Source: Bacillus sp. FJAT-18017 (GTDB taxonomy: Bacteria; Bacillota; Bacilli; Bacillales; Cytobacillaceae). From it: a stretch of DNA of 64,000 nt. The stretch spans positions 227,001 through 291,000 of the forward strand of contig NZ_CP012602.1 of NCBI RefSeq assembly GCF_001278805.1, given 5' to 3'. Both the position numbers and the translations under genes were made by a program. Of the stretch, positions 63,013 through 64,000 are shown piece after piece; within the stretch, counting starts at the first letter, position 1, and each line of letters begins with the position of its first letter. Below the pieces are notes generated by a model that worked only from the letters and a program-made list of their open reading frames with translations, was not told the origin of the DNA and did no database searches.

Positions 63013-64000
63013 GTGAGAAAATTTCTGACGGTATTAAAGTTTCATCTAAAGGAAGGTTTATCAGCAAAAAGCTACATAATAACTGCCGCTGTTCTATTTT
63101 CGGTAGTTCTGGGCTATTTCGGGTTTATGCATTATTTTGACAAAGAAGAAAAGATGACCGTCTATGTAAGTGACCAATCTCAAGCCTATGAATTCAATAC
63201 TAGCGAAGCGGGGAACGCCGCTGATTTTGCAGAAATTAAAAAGATTGGTGAAGATAAAGTTTCGGGGATTAAAAAAGAGGTTGAGGCTGGAAATATTGAT
63301 GCGCTGATTGTCTTGAAAGGAAGTGGTGAAGCCCCCGAGGTGGACTACCATTTCAGGCGCATGGCAGATTATCAGGTACTGGCACTGATTAATGCTGTCG
63401 TTCAGCCGCAATATATAAACAATGTGGTTACAGCCAATGGGATCGATCCTGCTGTTGCGGGAGCCCTTCTAACCCCGGTAAAAGTAAATGAGGTTACCTT
63501 AAAGGAAACAGAATCTCTTGGACTGGTATACTTCTTCCTGTTCTTGATGTATATGTTTATCATCATGTTCGGAAATACGGTTTCGCTGGGGATTGCCGGA
63601 GAAAAGACAACTAGAGTAATGGAAATCATGATTACAAAAGTGAAGCCCATTACGATGATGTATGCAAAAATCATTGCAGCAATGCTTTCAGGATTATTGC
63701 AAATCGGGATGGTTGCTCTTGGTTATGTCATTGCCAAGCTTCTGGGATGGACAACTGGGGAAATGAACATCATGGGAATGGCATTGGACCTATCCGTCTT
63801 GAATCCTAAAATCTTCTTATTCCTTGGACTTTATTTCATGCTGGGATATACGGTCTATGCTTTGTTATTTGCTTCCATAACCTCGACAATCAGCAGGATG
63901 GAGGATATCGGTACAATCATATTCCCAATATCCATACTGCTCATGGGTGGTTTCTTCTTAGGGTTTAAAACCATGATGGATCCGAATGCAGGAATCGTTC
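63013..64000 (+). CDS. ABC-2 permease (NatB/YhaP-like), cut by the window end
   Basis: A GTG (63013) directly after the ATPase stop opens a frame that stays open to the last base (329 codons), so the gene continues beyond the window. It has one N-terminal helix (SYIITAAVLFSVVLGYFGF), a ~130-residue outer domain (VYVSDQSQAYEF onward), then helices from about residue 170 with EKTTRVMEIMITKVKPI, a typical ABC-2 exporter motif. It should form the membrane part of the NatA-like exporter. Confidence 0.9.
   Translation, partial: MRKFLTVLKFHLKEGLSAKSYIITAAVLFSVVLGYFGFMHYFDKEEKMTVYVSDQSQAYEFNTSEAGNAADFAEIKKIGEDKVSGIKKEVEAGNIDALIVLKGSGEAPEVDYHFRRMADYQVLALINAVVQPQYINNVVTANGIDPAVAGALLTPVKVNEVTLKETESLGLVYFFLFLMYMFIIMFGNTVSLGIAGEKTTRVMEIMITKVKPITMMYAKIIAAMLSGLLQIGMVALGYVIAKLLGWTTGEMNIMGMALDLSVLNPKIFLFLGLYFMLGYTVYALLFASITSTISRMEDIGTIIFPISILLMGGFFLGFKTMMDPNAGIV

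Overview
The window looks like a chromosomal segment of a low-GC Gram-positive Bacillaceae species (Bacillus, Priestia or Mesobacillus-like). Evidence: AGGAGG-type ribosome binding sites, many GTG/TTG starts, Rho-independent terminators after most genes, a CIRCE element, lysine and preQ1 riboswitches, PurR-like boxes, a BceRSAB-type module, and a gas-vesicle cluster in the gene order known from Bacillus megaterium. All assignments come from reading the sequence; no database search was run.

Layout. 1-2.3 kb: the end of odhA, then odhB (2-oxoglutarate dehydrogenase). 2.4-5.25 kb (minus): a two-gene carboxynorspermidine/carboxyspermidine polyamine operon behind a long attenuated leader. 5.4-7.2 kb: a coiled-coil protein and an OmdA/YdeI-like protein. 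7.3-11.3 kb: a TetR regulator divergent from an RND pump, with an operator inside the pump promoter. 11.5-14.2 kb: a lysine riboswitch followed by a three-gene ABC importer, so probably lysine uptake. 15.1-22.7 kb: acetoacetate/short-chain fatty acid use (atoE, thiolase, CoA-transferase A and B), divergent from an AtoS/AtoC-type pair, with a well-spaced sigma-54 promoter before the CoA-transferase genes. 22.9-24.2 kb: an NCS2 purine permease.

24.3-34.6 kb is the most unusual part. An iteron-like array is followed by a ParM-like actin gene and a ribbon-helix-helix ParR-like gene, then a complete gas-vesicle cluster gvpA-P-Q-B-R-N-F-G-L-S-K-J-T-U. GvpT carries a very long acidic repetitive tail. 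A chromosomal actin-type partition module directly next to organelle genes is the main candidate for an undescribed system.

34.7-39.2 kb: a Bce-type peptide-antibiotic detoxification module with a BceR-like operator. 39.3-41.8 kb: a second NCS2 permease with PurR-like boxes, and a TauE/SafE exporter. 42-44.2 kb: a secreted M6 (immune inhibitor A-like) protease. 44.3-46.3 kb: htpG under CIRCE. 46.3-47.6 kb: preQ1 riboswitch, queF, yhhQ. 47.7-49 kb: a secreted subtilase. 49.2-49.4 kb: four tandem 52-bp palindromic repeats running into the 3' end of an ABC-F gene. That ABC-F gene has a promoter, a 39-codon leader ORF and an attenuator upstream. 51.5-64 kb: a DadA-like oxidase, an OmpR-type two-component pair, a YpfJ-type metallopeptidase, a cupin, a membrane protein, a YeeN/YebC-type protein, a diguanylate cyclase, an alkyltransferase-like protein and a NatAB-type ABC exporter cut by the window end.
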